Part shown: positions 1 through 8,684 of the stretch, one piece after another
Position numbering within the stretch: position 1 is the first letter of the stretch
How the letters are laid out: each line of letters begins with the position of its first letter
Assembly: GCA_018222605.1 (NCBI GenBank)
Contig: JAAEZZ010000010.1
Location: 1 to 64,000 of the forward strand
Direction: 5' to 3'
Length of the DNA stretch: 64,000 nucleotides
Origin: Alphaproteobacteria bacterium
GTDB taxonomy: Bacteria > Pseudomonadota > Alphaproteobacteria > Caulobacterales > Hyphomonadaceae
The notes under the pieces: model-generated
The model's database searches: none
Seen by the model: the letters and a program-made list of their open reading frames with translations, nothing else
Told to the model about the DNA's origin: nothing
Position numbers and translations under genes: made by a program

Positions 1-102
1 GGAAAGTGTCCCCCCACCCGACACCTGACCCGTCTCTCTACGGATAAAAACTCAACTCACCCACAAAGCGCCTTCACGGGCGTCGCATGTGCAGCTGGAA
101 TC

Positions 103-3100
103 CTACCAGGTATCGATATAGCGCCGCCCGTTTCTCTTGCGTTCCGGCGGGCGCATCTTGAGGCCACGCATCAGCCAGGCCCGCGTATCGGCCGGGTCGA
201 TCACCGCATCGATCTCCAGATACTGCGCCACCGCCGTTGCCCGGCCCACCTCATATAGCTGAGCCACCTTCTGGGCGTATTTCTCTTCGCGCTTCACCGG
301 GTCTTCAATGGCTTCCAGTTCCTTGCGATAGGCCAGCTTCACGGCGCCTTCCAGCCCCATGCCGCCAAACTCGCCGCTCGGCCAGCTGATCGTCATCGCC
401 GTACTGTGGAAGCCGCCCGAAGCCATGGCCTGCGCGCCGAGGCCATAGCCCTTGCGCAGCACCACCGTATAGACCGGCACGCTGAGCGCCGCAGAGACGA
501 TGAACATCCGCGCGCCATGGCGCACTGAAGCCGTCTTCTCCGAATCCGGCCCCACCATGAAGCCCGGCGTGTCGCATAGGGAAACAATCGGCAGATTGTA
601 CGCATCGCACAGCTGCATGAAGTGTGCGGCCTTGTCAGCGGCTTCGGAGTCGATTGCGCCACCCAGCCATTTCGGATCATTCGCCATCAGACCCACGGCC
701 CGGCCTTCGATGCGGGCAAATGCCGTCACGATGCCGACACCAAACTCTCGGCGTAGCTCAACGACAGAGCCTTCATCCGCCAGCAGATCAATCACCTTGC
801 GGATATCATAGACACGCAGCCGGTCTTCCGGGATGGCATGGCGCAGCAGGCGCTGGTCAGGCGCTTTCCAGTCGGGCACATTGCCCTGGAAGTAGCCGAG
901 GATCTGCCGCGTCTTGGCGACCGCTTCGGCCTCGTCCTCAACCGCCAGATCGACGACGCCATTGACGCTCTGCACGTCAATCGGGCCGATGTCTTCCGGC
1001 TTGAAGCTGCCAAGCCCCCCGCCCTCAATCATCGCCGGGCCGCCAAGGCCGATATTGGAATTCCGCGTCGCAATGGTGATATCGCAGCAGCCAAACAGAA
1101 CCGCGTTTCCGGCAAAGCAGCGCCCGGCCGCAATGCCGATACGCGGCTGGCTGCCACTCAGCGCTGCGAAGTTGCGGAAGGTCGATACATCCAGGCCAGA
1201 CGCCGTCACCGCGTCGACATCACCCGGCCGTCCGCCGCCACCTTCCGCGAACAGAACAATCGGCAAGTCCTGATCATGCGCCAGCTCGATCAGGCGGTCG
1301 GTCTTCTTGTGGTTCAGATAGCCCTGCGTACCCGCCAGCACGGTATAGTCATAGGAGATACCCATGCAGCGCGTCAGCTCAGGGCCGAACAGATGGTTGT
1401 TCACCTCACCCACACCGCCAATCAGGCCGTCGGCAGGCGTGTTCTTCATCAGGTCTTCCAGGCTACGGCGGCGGCGCTGCGCGGCAATCGCCAGGCCGCC
1501 ATATTCATGGAAGGTGCCCGCGTCGAACAGATCATCCAGATTTTCCCGCGCCGTGCGCATGCCGGTCTTATGGCGCTTCTGTACAGCCTCAGGGCGCGCT
1601 GCATCCAGCGTCATACCGATCCGCTCCTGCACATGGGCTAGGTCTTCACGGATGTGATCCGGATCGATCTCCGCATCGGCTGCGGCGGCATCGGCCTCTA
1701 CCTCGGCTGGCTCCACAAACAGGATCGGCAGGCCTTCGGACAGCACCGCGCCCGCCTCCAGCAGGATCTCGCGCACAATGCCGCTCTCGGTCGCCTCAAC
1801 GACGTGCTGCATCTTCATGGCCTCGACCAGCGCGACCGGCTTGCCCGGCCACACTTCGTCGCCCTCGGCCACATCCACGCGGACCACGAGACCGGACAGC
1901 GGCGCAGGCACCGACACCTGCCCCGCAGGCGCCGTCCGCGCGGTCTCTCTCGCACCGTCCGCAGCAGCGGTCACGACAGGAGACGCCTCAGCCGTCTCGG
2001 CAAGACGGTCCGCAGCAGCGTTCAGTCTCTCGCGCTCGCGTTCCACGAACTGGGTGTCGAGCTGGCCGGACAGCAGTTCAGGCTGTTCCAGCAGCGCCAG
2101 CATGTCCACCTTGTTGGTTGGCACGCCGGAGATGCCAAATTCCTTCAGCGCACGCTGCGCCCGGCGGCCTGCGATTTCCATGTCCTGCCCGCGCACGATC
2201 AGCTTGGCGAGCAGGGAGTCGAAAGCCGGGCTCAGCGTCATGCCGGGATAGGCAAACGTGTCGACGCGCACGCCTGTGCCGCCCGGCGGATAGAAGCTGT
2301 TCAGTGTACCACCAGAGGGGCGCACCTGGCCGTCCGGCGCGGTCGTCTCTGCATTGATGCGGATCTGAATGGCGGCGCCCTTGGTCTCCGGCGCCGGGCT
2401 GCAGCCTGCCTCCTTCAGCGTACCACCGGAGGCGAGCCGGATCTGCGCCTGAACGAGATCAACACCCGTTGTTTCTTCCGTAATCGTATGTTCGACCTGC
2501 AGGCGCGGATTGGCCTCCATGAACAACACGGCGCGGCTCGGGTCTGTTTCATCCAGATTATAGAGGAATTCCACCGTACCAACATTGTCATATCCGGCCT
2601 CTTTGGCGAGACGCACAGACGCCTCATGCATGGCGGCGCGAATGTCATCCGGCAGGTCTGGTGCCGGCGCAATCTCGATCAGTTTCTGGCGGCGACGCTG
2701 CGCGCTGCAATCGCGATCTCCCAGCGCCACGACATGGCCATGCGCGTCGCCAACGATCTGAACCTCGATATGGCGCGCGCGCTGCACCAATTGTTCCAGA
2801 TAGAGATCCCCGGAGCCGAAGGCGAGTTCTGCCTCGGCGCGGCAAATCTCAAAGGCCTGTTCCAGTTCTTCCAGGGACTGGGCCGGGCGCATGCCCCGGC
2901 CGCCGCCACCCGCAATGGATTTGACCATGACGGCGGCATTCTTCCCAAGGGATTTGAAGAAGACCTTCGCCTCTTCCAGCGTGACAGCTCCGTCCGTTCC
3001 CTGAGGAACCGGCACGTCACATTTCAGCGCAATCTGCCGGGCCTGCCCCTTGTCCCCGAAGACGTTCAACGCCTCCACATTGGGACCGATAAAGCAGATC

Positions 3101-3393
3101 CCGGCAGCCTTGCAGCCTGCGGCAAAGCTGGCATTCTCACTGAGAAAACCATAGCCGGGATGGATGGCATCACATCCCTGCTCTGCCGCGATGGCCAATA
3201 TGTTATCGGCATTAAGATAGGCAGACGGTCCTGCCCCGCCCAGTGCCACCGCTGTGTCACCCGCTGTCACATGGGCGGATTCTGCATCGTCTACGGAGTA
3301 GACGGTTACGGTCGGCACGCCGAGTTCGGCAGCTGCACGCGCGACGCGCACAGCGACTTCTCCCCGGTTGGCGATCAGGATCTTCTTGAACAT
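103..3393 (-). CDS. single-chain biotin-dependent acyl-CoA carboxylase
   Basis: The 1096-residue protein carries all three parts of a biotin-dependent acyl-CoA carboxylase in one chain. The biotin carboxylase comes first (about 1-450: N-terminal ILIANRGEVAVR, glycine-rich ATP loop KSIAGGGGRGM, MEANPRLQVEH). A biotinyl domain with EAMKM follows, the biotinylated lysine being K527. The carboxyltransferase occupies about 590-1096. Biotin carboxylase and carboxyltransferase are usually separate subunits; this layout matches single-chain long-chain acyl-CoA carboxylases known from mycobacteria and some alphaproteobacteria. It should convert an acyl-CoA to an alpha-carboxyacyl-CoA in the cytoplasm; the substrate cannot be read from sequence. 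GAGGAGG sits 5 nt before the ATG. It is the last gene of an operon with the TonB receptor (30 bp upstream) and an acyl-CoA synthetase. Confidence 0.93.
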   Translation of the reverse strand: MFKKILIANRGEVAVRVARAAAELGVPTVTVYSVDDAESAHVTAGDTAVALGGAGPSAYLNADNILAIAAEQGCDAIHPGYGFLSENASFAAGCKAAGICFIGPNVEALNVFGDKGQARQIALKCDVPVPQGTDGAVTLEEAKVFFKSLGKNAAVMVKSIAGGGGRGMRPAQSLEELEQAFEICRAEAELAFGSGDLYLEQLVQRARHIEVQIVGDAHGHVVALGDRDCSAQRRRQKLIEIAPAPDLPDDIRAAMHEASVRLAKEAGYDNVGTVEFLYNLDETDPSRAVLFMEANPRLQVEHTITEETTGVDLVQAQIRLASGGTLKEAGCSPAPETKGAAIQIRINAETTAPDGQVRPSGGTLNSFYPPGGTGVRVDTFAYPGMTLSPAFDSLLAKLIVRGQDMEIAGRRAQRALKEFGISGVPTNKVDMLALLEQPELLSGQLDTQFVERERERLNAAADRLAETAEASPVVTAAADGARETARTAPAGQVSVPAPLSGLVVRVDVAEGDEVWPGKPVALVEAMKMQHVVEATESGIVREILLEAGAVLSEGLPILFVEPAEVEADAAAADAEIDPDHIREDLAHVQERIGMTLDAARPEAVQKRHKTGMRTARENLDDLFDAGTFHEYGGLAIAAQRRRRSLEDLMKNTPADGLIGGVGEVNNHLFGPELTRCMGISYDYTVLAGTQGYLNHKKTDRLIELAHDQDLPIVLFAEGGGGRPGDVDAVTASGLDVSTFRNFAALSGSQPRIGIAAGRCFAGNAVLFGCCDITIATRNSNIGLGGPAMIEGGGLGSFKPEDIGPIDVQSVNGVVDLAVEDEAEAVAKTRQILGYFQGNVPDWKAPDQRLLRHAIPEDRLRVYDIRKVIDLLADEGSVVELRREFGVGIVTAFARIEGRAVGLMANDPKWLGGAIDSEAADKAAHFMQLCDAYNLPIVSLCDTPGFMVGPDSEKTASVRHGARMFIVSAALSVPVYTVVLRKGYGLGAQAMASGGFHSTAMTISWPSGEFGGMGLEGAVKLAYRKELEAIEDPVKREEKYAQKVAQLYEVGRATAVAQYLEIDAVIDPADTRAWLMRGLKMRPPERKRNGRRYIDTW

Positions 3394-3423
3394 GTCTGCC
3401 TCCTCAAGCCCCAGTCAGGTCGG

Positions 3424-5838
3424 TTACCACTTAACCCGCAGGGTTGCCCCATAGGTGCGTGGCTCAATGCCATAGCCCTGCACCGTGCCTGGCTGGAGCG
3501 TACCTGCACCAGTCATGGCCCAGGCATTTTCGTCCGTCAGGTTACGGCCCCAGACCTCAATGGTCCACAGATCGGATTGCTCGCCAAGGCCGATCCGGCC
3601 GTTGAGCGTGGCATAGGCATCCTGCTCATGGTTCGGGCCAACTGAGGCCGAGAAGCTGACATTGGATTTCGACTGCCAGCGCGCATCGAGATAGGCAAAG
3701 GTGCGCAGAGATGTCCCCGGAATATCCCGGTCATAGTTGGCGGAGCTGACCAGCGTCCATTTCGGCGCGTTGAAATTGCCACGGTCTTCCAGATAGGAAA
3801 GTGACGCCGGGAAGTCGCTGTCGCCAAAATCCGCATCCTGATAGGTCGCGGCGAAGTTTACAGACAGTTCTTCGGTTGGGTGGAACACGGTTTCCAGTTC
3901 CACGCCTTGGCTGGTCAGCTGGGGCAGGTTTGCCACAACGCGCTGGGTTTCCCCACTGGCCGCTGCCTGTACATAGCTGAACTGGTAGTCGGTCAGCTCC
4001 GTGTAGAACAGAGCCAGGTTTGCCCGCACCAAGCCGTCCATGAACACGCCTTTCAGGCCCAGTTCGTAGGCGTCGGCGAATTCCGGTTCAAACTCCAGCT
4101 GCGCGCCGTCCGGGTTAGGAATGGTCAGGCCGCCCCGGTCAAACTGATAGCCGCCGGATTTGTAGCCACGGCTGTAGGAGGCATAGGTGCTGAGGTCGCC
4201 ATTGATGCGATAGAGCGCCGACAGTACGCCGGAGAATTCCTCTTCCGAGCGGCTGTCCGTGTAGCGGCCATCGCGGCGTGTATCGAAGTTCGGAATACAG
4301 ACCAGACCGCGCAAGCCCGCCGGCGTGGTGGTCAGACCTTCGCCGCCAGACGCAATTGCCGCCTCACAGGCCGGATTGTTTGACGTCAGGTTTGCATCCA
4401 GAGACTTGTCATCAATCGTGTAGCGCAGCCCGCCGGTGATGGAGAGCTTGTCCGTCAGCTGATAGGTGTTGTGCGTGAACAGCGCGACGCTGTCGCCTTC
4501 CTGCTTGAACACATCATAGGCGCCACCGCCTTCCGGGAAGACACTGCCAGCCGGCAGGCCCGTGACGGTTGAGAACAGTGTGTCAGAGCCGACGAGCAGG
4601 CCCAGCCACTGCTCAAGATCCGCGCCGAAGCTGTAGCTGTCGCGGCTTTCGATCTTGTCATTGGCGTAGAAGACACCGAACAAATAGTCGAGATCCCCCG
4701 ACACGCCCTGATAGCGCAGCTCCTGGCTGAAGCTTTCAAACACTTCGCCATCACGGTCATCGTAGAGCAGGTCCACCGGGCCGGCATCCGGGTCGAACTG
4801 ACGGTCTGCATCAAATTTGCGCCAAGCGGTGATGGAGGTCAGCGTTCCGGGGCCAACATCCCAGTTCACTTCAGCCGAGATACCCCGGTCGAGAACGGTC
4901 TGGCCCCAGTTCCGGCCATCCGTAGGCGTCGTGTAGTAATCGCTGATTTCTTCCTGCGCAGTCGGCACCGGGCCGAACTGGCCCAGCAGGGCCTCGGCTG
5001 CAGGCGTGATGCTGCGGTAGATCAGGAAGTTGCTGCCATCTTCGCTCTTGTCGGTATAGTCCGCGATGACGCGCACATCGACCGTATCGGTCGGTTCCCA
5101 ATAGAGCTGGCCGCGGGCCTGAAAGCGCTCGCGCCCGCCATACTCCTGGCCGGTGAACTCGCTTTCGGTATAGCCGTCCCGGTCCATCGTCATGATGTCC
5201 AGACGCGCGCCCAGATTGTCGGCCAGCGGGCCTTCGATGGTGCCGTCAAAGCGCTTGAGACCCAGATTGCCTACGGTGACAGCGGCGCTGCCCTCAAACT
5301 CGTCAGAGGGTTTGGCCGTGACAACGTTCAGAACGCCTGCCGTTGTGTTCTTGCCGAACAGCGTACCTTGCGGGCCGCGCAGCAGCTCGACGCGCTCAAC
5401 ACCCGGCATATCGTTCAGGGCGAGGTTCGAGCGGCTTCTGTAGACGCCGTCCACATAGACACCGGTTGCAGATTCAAGACCGGGGTTGGAGCCGCTTGTG
5501 CCAATACCGCGTACACGGATCACGGCGCCATAGGATTCGCCAATCGTGTTGGTGATGTCGAGGCTGGGCGCGATGCTGGTCAGCTGTTTCACATCGGAAA
5601 TGCCGGAGCGCTCCATCTGCTCTGCGCCGATATTGGAAACGGCAACCGGAACATCCAGAATGTCCTGTGTCCGGCGCGTGGCCGTCACAGTGACAGCGCC
5701 GAGGCGGCGGGCACTGGTGTCTTCATCCGTCGTCGCAGCGGCATCCGCCTGCACAACTGTCTCGTCGCCCTGCTCCTGGGCCATGGCCATCGGCGTCATC
5801 AGCGCGACAGCACACACACTCGTCAATAATACTCTCAT
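3424..5838 (-). CDS. TonB-dependent outer-membrane receptor
   Basis: An 804-residue TonB-dependent receptor: signal peptide (about 1-20, ending AMA), plug domain beginning near GAVTVTATRRTQDILDVPVAVS with the LRGPQGTLFGKNTTAGVLNV segment, then a 22-strand barrel ending in an aromatic residue (LRVKW). The size and plug are those of the iron-complex/CirA-like group, but this group also imports non-iron organic molecules. It lies between an acyl-CoA synthetase and an acyl-CoA carboxylase on the same strand with gaps of 58 and 30 bp. The most likely role is therefore uptake of the carboxylic acid those enzymes process; this is inferred from context only. GGAGGGAG precedes the ATG by 4 nt. Confidence 0.93.
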   Translation of the reverse strand: MRVLLTSVCAVALMTPMAMAQEQGDETVVQADAAATTDEDTSARRLGAVTVTATRRTQDILDVPVAVSNIGAEQMERSGISDVKQLTSIAPSLDITNTIGESYGAVIRVRGIGTSGSNPGLESATGVYVDGVYRSRSNLALNDMPGVERVELLRGPQGTLFGKNTTAGVLNVVTAKPSDEFEGSAAVTVGNLGLKRFDGTIEGPLADNLGARLDIMTMDRDGYTESEFTGQEYGGRERFQARGQLYWEPTDTVDVRVIADYTDKSEDGSNFLIYRSITPAAEALLGQFGPVPTAQEEISDYYTTPTDGRNWGQTVLDRGISAEVNWDVGPGTLTSITAWRKFDADRQFDPDAGPVDLLYDDRDGEVFESFSQELRYQGVSGDLDYLFGVFYANDKIESRDSYSFGADLEQWLGLLVGSDTLFSTVTGLPAGSVFPEGGGAYDVFKQEGDSVALFTHNTYQLTDKLSITGGLRYTIDDKSLDANLTSNNPACEAAIASGGEGLTTTPAGLRGLVCIPNFDTRRDGRYTDSRSEEEFSGVLSALYRINGDLSTYASYSRGYKSGGYQFDRGGLTIPNPDGAQLEFEPEFADAYELGLKGVFMDGLVRANLALFYTELTDYQFSYVQAAASGETQRVVANLPQLTSQGVELETVFHPTEELSVNFAATYQDADFGDSDFPASLSYLEDRGNFNAPKWTLVSSANYDRDIPGTSLRTFAYLDARWQSKSNVSFSASVGPNHEQDAYATLNGRIGLGEQSDLWTIEVWGRNLTDENAWAMTGAGTLQPGTVQGYGIEPRTYGATLRVKW

Positions 5839-5896
5839 AGCACTCCCTCCATGGCATCTTTATTTGCGCCAATTTGTCGATTGATTATCTGGGTTG

Positions 5897-7612
5897 TTAC
5901 AGTTCGCTCAGCAGAGCATTCCGTTTCACTTTTCCCGTGTCGGTCACCGGCATCCTGTCGATGAACCGAACTTCCGGAACCTTGTAGACAGCCATATTCT
6001 CCTTGCACCAGGCATGGATATTGTCTGTCGTTTCCTTGCCGATGGCCTCTTCTTCCAGCTGCACAAAGGCGACAGGCACCTGACCCTTGCGCTCATCCGG
6101 ACGGCCAACAACGCCGCACAATGCAACGGATGGGTGGCGGCTGATCGAGATTTCCAGCTCGGTCGGGAAGACGCTCATACCGTTGACTTTGAGCATCTCT
6201 TTACGGCGCCCGCGGAAATAGATGATGCCATCTTCATCAATGACGCCGGTATCACCTGTGTGGAACCAGCCATCCTTGATCGGATTTTTCTCTTCGCCAC
6301 CAAGACCGCCCCAATAGCCCTTCATCAGGGAGGGCGTGCGGATCAGTATCTCACCCGGCTCTCCAAATGGCATCGGCAGGCCCGTGTCAGGATCAACGAT
6401 GATGAATTCCGCGCCGGGACATGGCAGGCCGACATAAAGCGGCTCTCCGGTAATGTCCTTGTCGTTCTCCTGCAGACCGGTCGTGAATGTGTCCAGCGTG
6501 TTGGTCTCGGTCATGCCGAAAGAGGATTCGCGCAGCACTGCGCCGGTCAGCTCTTTCCAGCGTTTGCGATAGTCCGGGTTCAGGATTTTCACGAAAGATG
6601 TGACGACCGTATCCTTCAGCGAGGTCAGGTCGTGCCTGGCCAGGTCCGGATGCTCCATGATCTCGACCGCGCCATCGGTGATCGTGCCCATGCCGGTCAC
6701 GCCGCTTCGTTCAATGGCGGCCATCACGGCGCCAGCATCCCAACGATTGAACAGCACCAACTCACACCCGGAGACGACTGGCAGCAGGATGCCAGCCACT
6801 TCGCCCGCGATCCAGAATTGCGGCAGGTAGGACAGGATCACATCATCCGGCCCGGCGGGCAGGCAGAAGGTCGCCGCACACGCGCCGGTATAGATCATGT
6901 CCCCATGTGTATGCAGGCAGCCCTTGGGCAGGCCCGTCGTGCCGCCGGTATAGTTGATGGCGGCAATCTGGTCCCAATCCGTTTTGGCCAGCGCGTCCGG
7001 ATTGACCGGCGTCTTCAGGGCGTCAGAGAACAGGGAGGTTCCCGGCACCTCGACCCGCGAGTCGAGTGCACCAGCCGGGACCGGTATGGGGGGCTCGCCG
7101 GGGAGGAAGTCAGCGAGGGTGGTGCATAGTGTCTTGAGGGTGTTGTCGGTGTTCACTGCGGCGACAAGCGGGGCCAGCTTGTCCAGCGTGACCACAAGGC
7201 GTGATCCGGAATCGTGCAGATAGTGGGCGAGTTCCCTGTCCTGCACCATCGGGTTCACAGGGGTAAGGATTGCGCCGCTCTTCAGGATGCCAAAGAAAGC
7301 AATGGAGAATTGCGGACAGTTCGGCAGGAACACCGCCACGCGGTCACCGGGACGAATACCCTCGGCATACAGATAGGAGGCGAAGGCATCAGACAGCTGG
7401 TCGAGCTCGCGCCAGCTGAGCTGGTAGCCATAGAAGTCAATCGCGACGGCATCGCCCTTCTGCTCAGCCCAGGCACGCAGATAGCCGGGCACCGAGATCT
7501 TACCGAATGGATAAACCGGTTCACGGGGCATCCCCTCTGGCCAGGATGCCTGAATGCGTTGCTGTACATCAGCGAGATAAGCCTCGCGACTGGACTGAAC
7601 CGACGCGCTCAT
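5897..7612 (-). CDS. AMP-dependent acyl-CoA synthetase
   Basis: A 571-residue member of the ANL (AMP-forming acyl-CoA synthetase) superfamily. Visible core motifs are NYTGGTTGLPKGCLHTH (ATP loop), FGMTETN, GWFHTGDTG, YFRGRRKEMLKVNGMSVFPTELE (hinge and CoA part) and the C-terminal DTGKVKRN with catalytic lysine K561. It activates a carboxylic acid to its acyl-CoA with ATP; chain type is unknown. The start at 7612 is chosen because GGGAGG lies 4 nt upstream; a longer reading to 7693 lacks a ribosome site and adds a non-conserved basic tail. It is the first gene of the synthetase-receptor-carboxylase operon and diverges from a GntR regulator. Confidence 0.93.
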   Translation of the reverse strand: MSASVQSSREAYLADVQQRIQASWPEGMPREPVYPFGKISVPGYLRAWAEQKGDAVAIDFYGYQLSWRELDQLSDAFASYLYAEGIRPGDRVAVFLPNCPQFSIAFFGILKSGAILTPVNPMVQDRELAHYLHDSGSRLVVTLDKLAPLVAAVNTDNTLKTLCTTLADFLPGEPPIPVPAGALDSRVEVPGTSLFSDALKTPVNPDALAKTDWDQIAAINYTGGTTGLPKGCLHTHGDMIYTGACAATFCLPAGPDDVILSYLPQFWIAGEVAGILLPVVSGCELVLFNRWDAGAVMAAIERSGVTGMGTITDGAVEIMEHPDLARHDLTSLKDTVVTSFVKILNPDYRKRWKELTGAVLRESSFGMTETNTLDTFTTGLQENDKDITGEPLYVGLPCPGAEFIIVDPDTGLPMPFGEPGEILIRTPSLMKGYWGGLGGEEKNPIKDGWFHTGDTGVIDEDGIIYFRGRRKEMLKVNGMSVFPTELEISISRHPSVALCGVVGRPDERKGQVPVAFVQLEEEAIGKETTDNIHAWCKENMAVYKVPEVRFIDRMPVTDTGKVKRNALLSEL

Positions 7613-7682
7613 GGAGCCTCCCTGTTTATATCTTTGATGAACAAAGACTCTTTTTTTGATGGACAATCGTCGCCTCTCACAG

Positions 7683-7697
7683 GCAATTGTCAATTGC
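7683..7697. promoter_or_regulatory. palindromic operator candidate, acyl-CoA synthetase side
   Basis: GCAATTG-T-CAATTGC is a perfect 7+1+7 palindrome 71 bp before the synthetase start. With the site at 7759-7773 it makes two odd-centred palindromes in the divergent promoter region, a layout expected for binding by the adjacent GntR regulator. The bases differ between the two sites, so only one may be the true operator. Confidence 0.4.
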
Positions 7698-7758
7698 TCA
7701 AATCATAAATGTCAGGAAATTTTACCGGATTTACGCTTGATAACACAGAGTGGACCTG

Positions 7759-7773
7759 TATTGTCCGACAATA
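7759..7773. promoter_or_regulatory. GntR-type operator candidate
   Basis: TATTGTC-C-GACAATA is a perfect 7+1+7 palindrome 52 bp upstream of the GntR start. It fits the FadR-subfamily pattern TnGTn(0-3)ACnA (here TTGTCCGACAA), so it is a good candidate for autoregulation and for control of the divergent operon. Basis: sequence symmetry plus the known family consensus. Confidence 0.6.
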
Positions 7774-7824
7774 AAGGCTACGGTGCCTGAGGATGCCAGC
7801 ACAAGAAGACAATCGGGGGACCCC

Positions 7825-8664
7825 ATGAAGCCTTCCACATCGACTCTCGCGCCCTCTGTGCCAGAGGCCATCGCAAGGGCGCTGGCCTCTGACATTGCCG
7901 CCGAAAGGCTAAAGCCCGGCGAGCGGCTGGTCGAGGTGAAGCTGGCCAAGCGCTTTGACGCCAGCCGCGGCTCCGTACGCGACGCCTTGCGACAGCTGGA
8001 GAAACGCAATCTGGTGCAGATGCAGCCTAATCGCGGCGCGGTTGTGGTGGGCATTCCGCTGGAGATCATCGCAGACAATTTCGCCGTCACCGCGACATTG
8101 ATCGGCCTGGCGAGCCGCTATGTCGTGCAGCAGGCACGGCCAGACATTATCCACGAAATCGGTGAGCGGCAGAAACATGTGGCCGCTCTGGTCGAAGCGG
8201 GCTTCACCCCACCGCGAGAGTTCGCCACCGCGCTCGGCCGCTTCTTTGCGCTGATGATCACCGCCAGCAACAATCGCACCGTGCGCGAGATGACCTCCAC
8301 CCTGCTCAACGAGGCATCATGGGAAGCCATGTGGGAGACCCCCTGCGATCACCTGACGCTGGAGCGCCAGAAAGAGATCGCCGGCATGATCCAGACCATC
8401 TGGGACCATATCGCCAATGGCAATGCCGACGCCGCAGAGCGGCACATCCGCCTGTTCCATCAGAGTCACCGCGACGCCGTTCTGCGCGAGATCGGCAAGC
8501 GGCGCAAACAGGCCATCGACAAAACGCGTATCATTTCATTTGACGCATCAAGTGCGGACAAGCTGGTGGAAGAAGGCTTTGAGGAAAGGCTGCGCGCACT
8601 GGAAGAACAGGTCAGGCGGCTCAGCCAGGCTGACCTGCCCTCCTCTCCCAATGCCCAGGAATAA
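7825..8664 (+). CDS. GntR family (FadR/FCD-like) transcriptional regulator
   Basis: A 279-residue GntR-type regulator. The N-terminal winged helix-turn-helix spans about 10-75 (EAIARALASDIAAERLKPGERLVEVKLAKRF, SRGSVRDALRQLEKRNLV). A helical ligand-binding domain like FCD follows, and a C-terminal coiled-coil-like tail rich in E, L and R covers about 245-270. The start at 7825 is preferred over 7750 because GGGGGA lies 4 nt before it. It diverges from the acyl-CoA synthetase/TonB receptor/carboxylase operon and is most simply its acyl-CoA- or acid-responsive regulator, an inference from position and operators. Confidence 0.88.
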   Translation: MKPSTSTLAPSVPEAIARALASDIAAERLKPGERLVEVKLAKRFDASRGSVRDALRQLEKRNLVQMQPNRGAVVVGIPLEIIADNFAVTATLIGLASRYVVQQARPDIIHEIGERQKHVAALVEAGFTPPREFATALGRFFALMITASNNRTVREMTSTLLNEASWEAMWETPCDHLTLERQKEIAGMIQTIWDHIANGNADAAERHIRLFHQSHRDAVLREIGKRRKQAIDKTRIISFDASSADKLVEEGFEERLRALEEQVRRLSQADLPSSPNAQE

Positions 8665-8684
8665 AGCAGTATGCTGGAACAGAC

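Noticed and set aside
1654-3645. A 663-codon open frame on the + strand opposite the carboxylase gene
   Set aside because: Antisense shadow of a high-GC gene with clear biotin carboxylase domains; translation shows no domain and it runs into the receptor gene.
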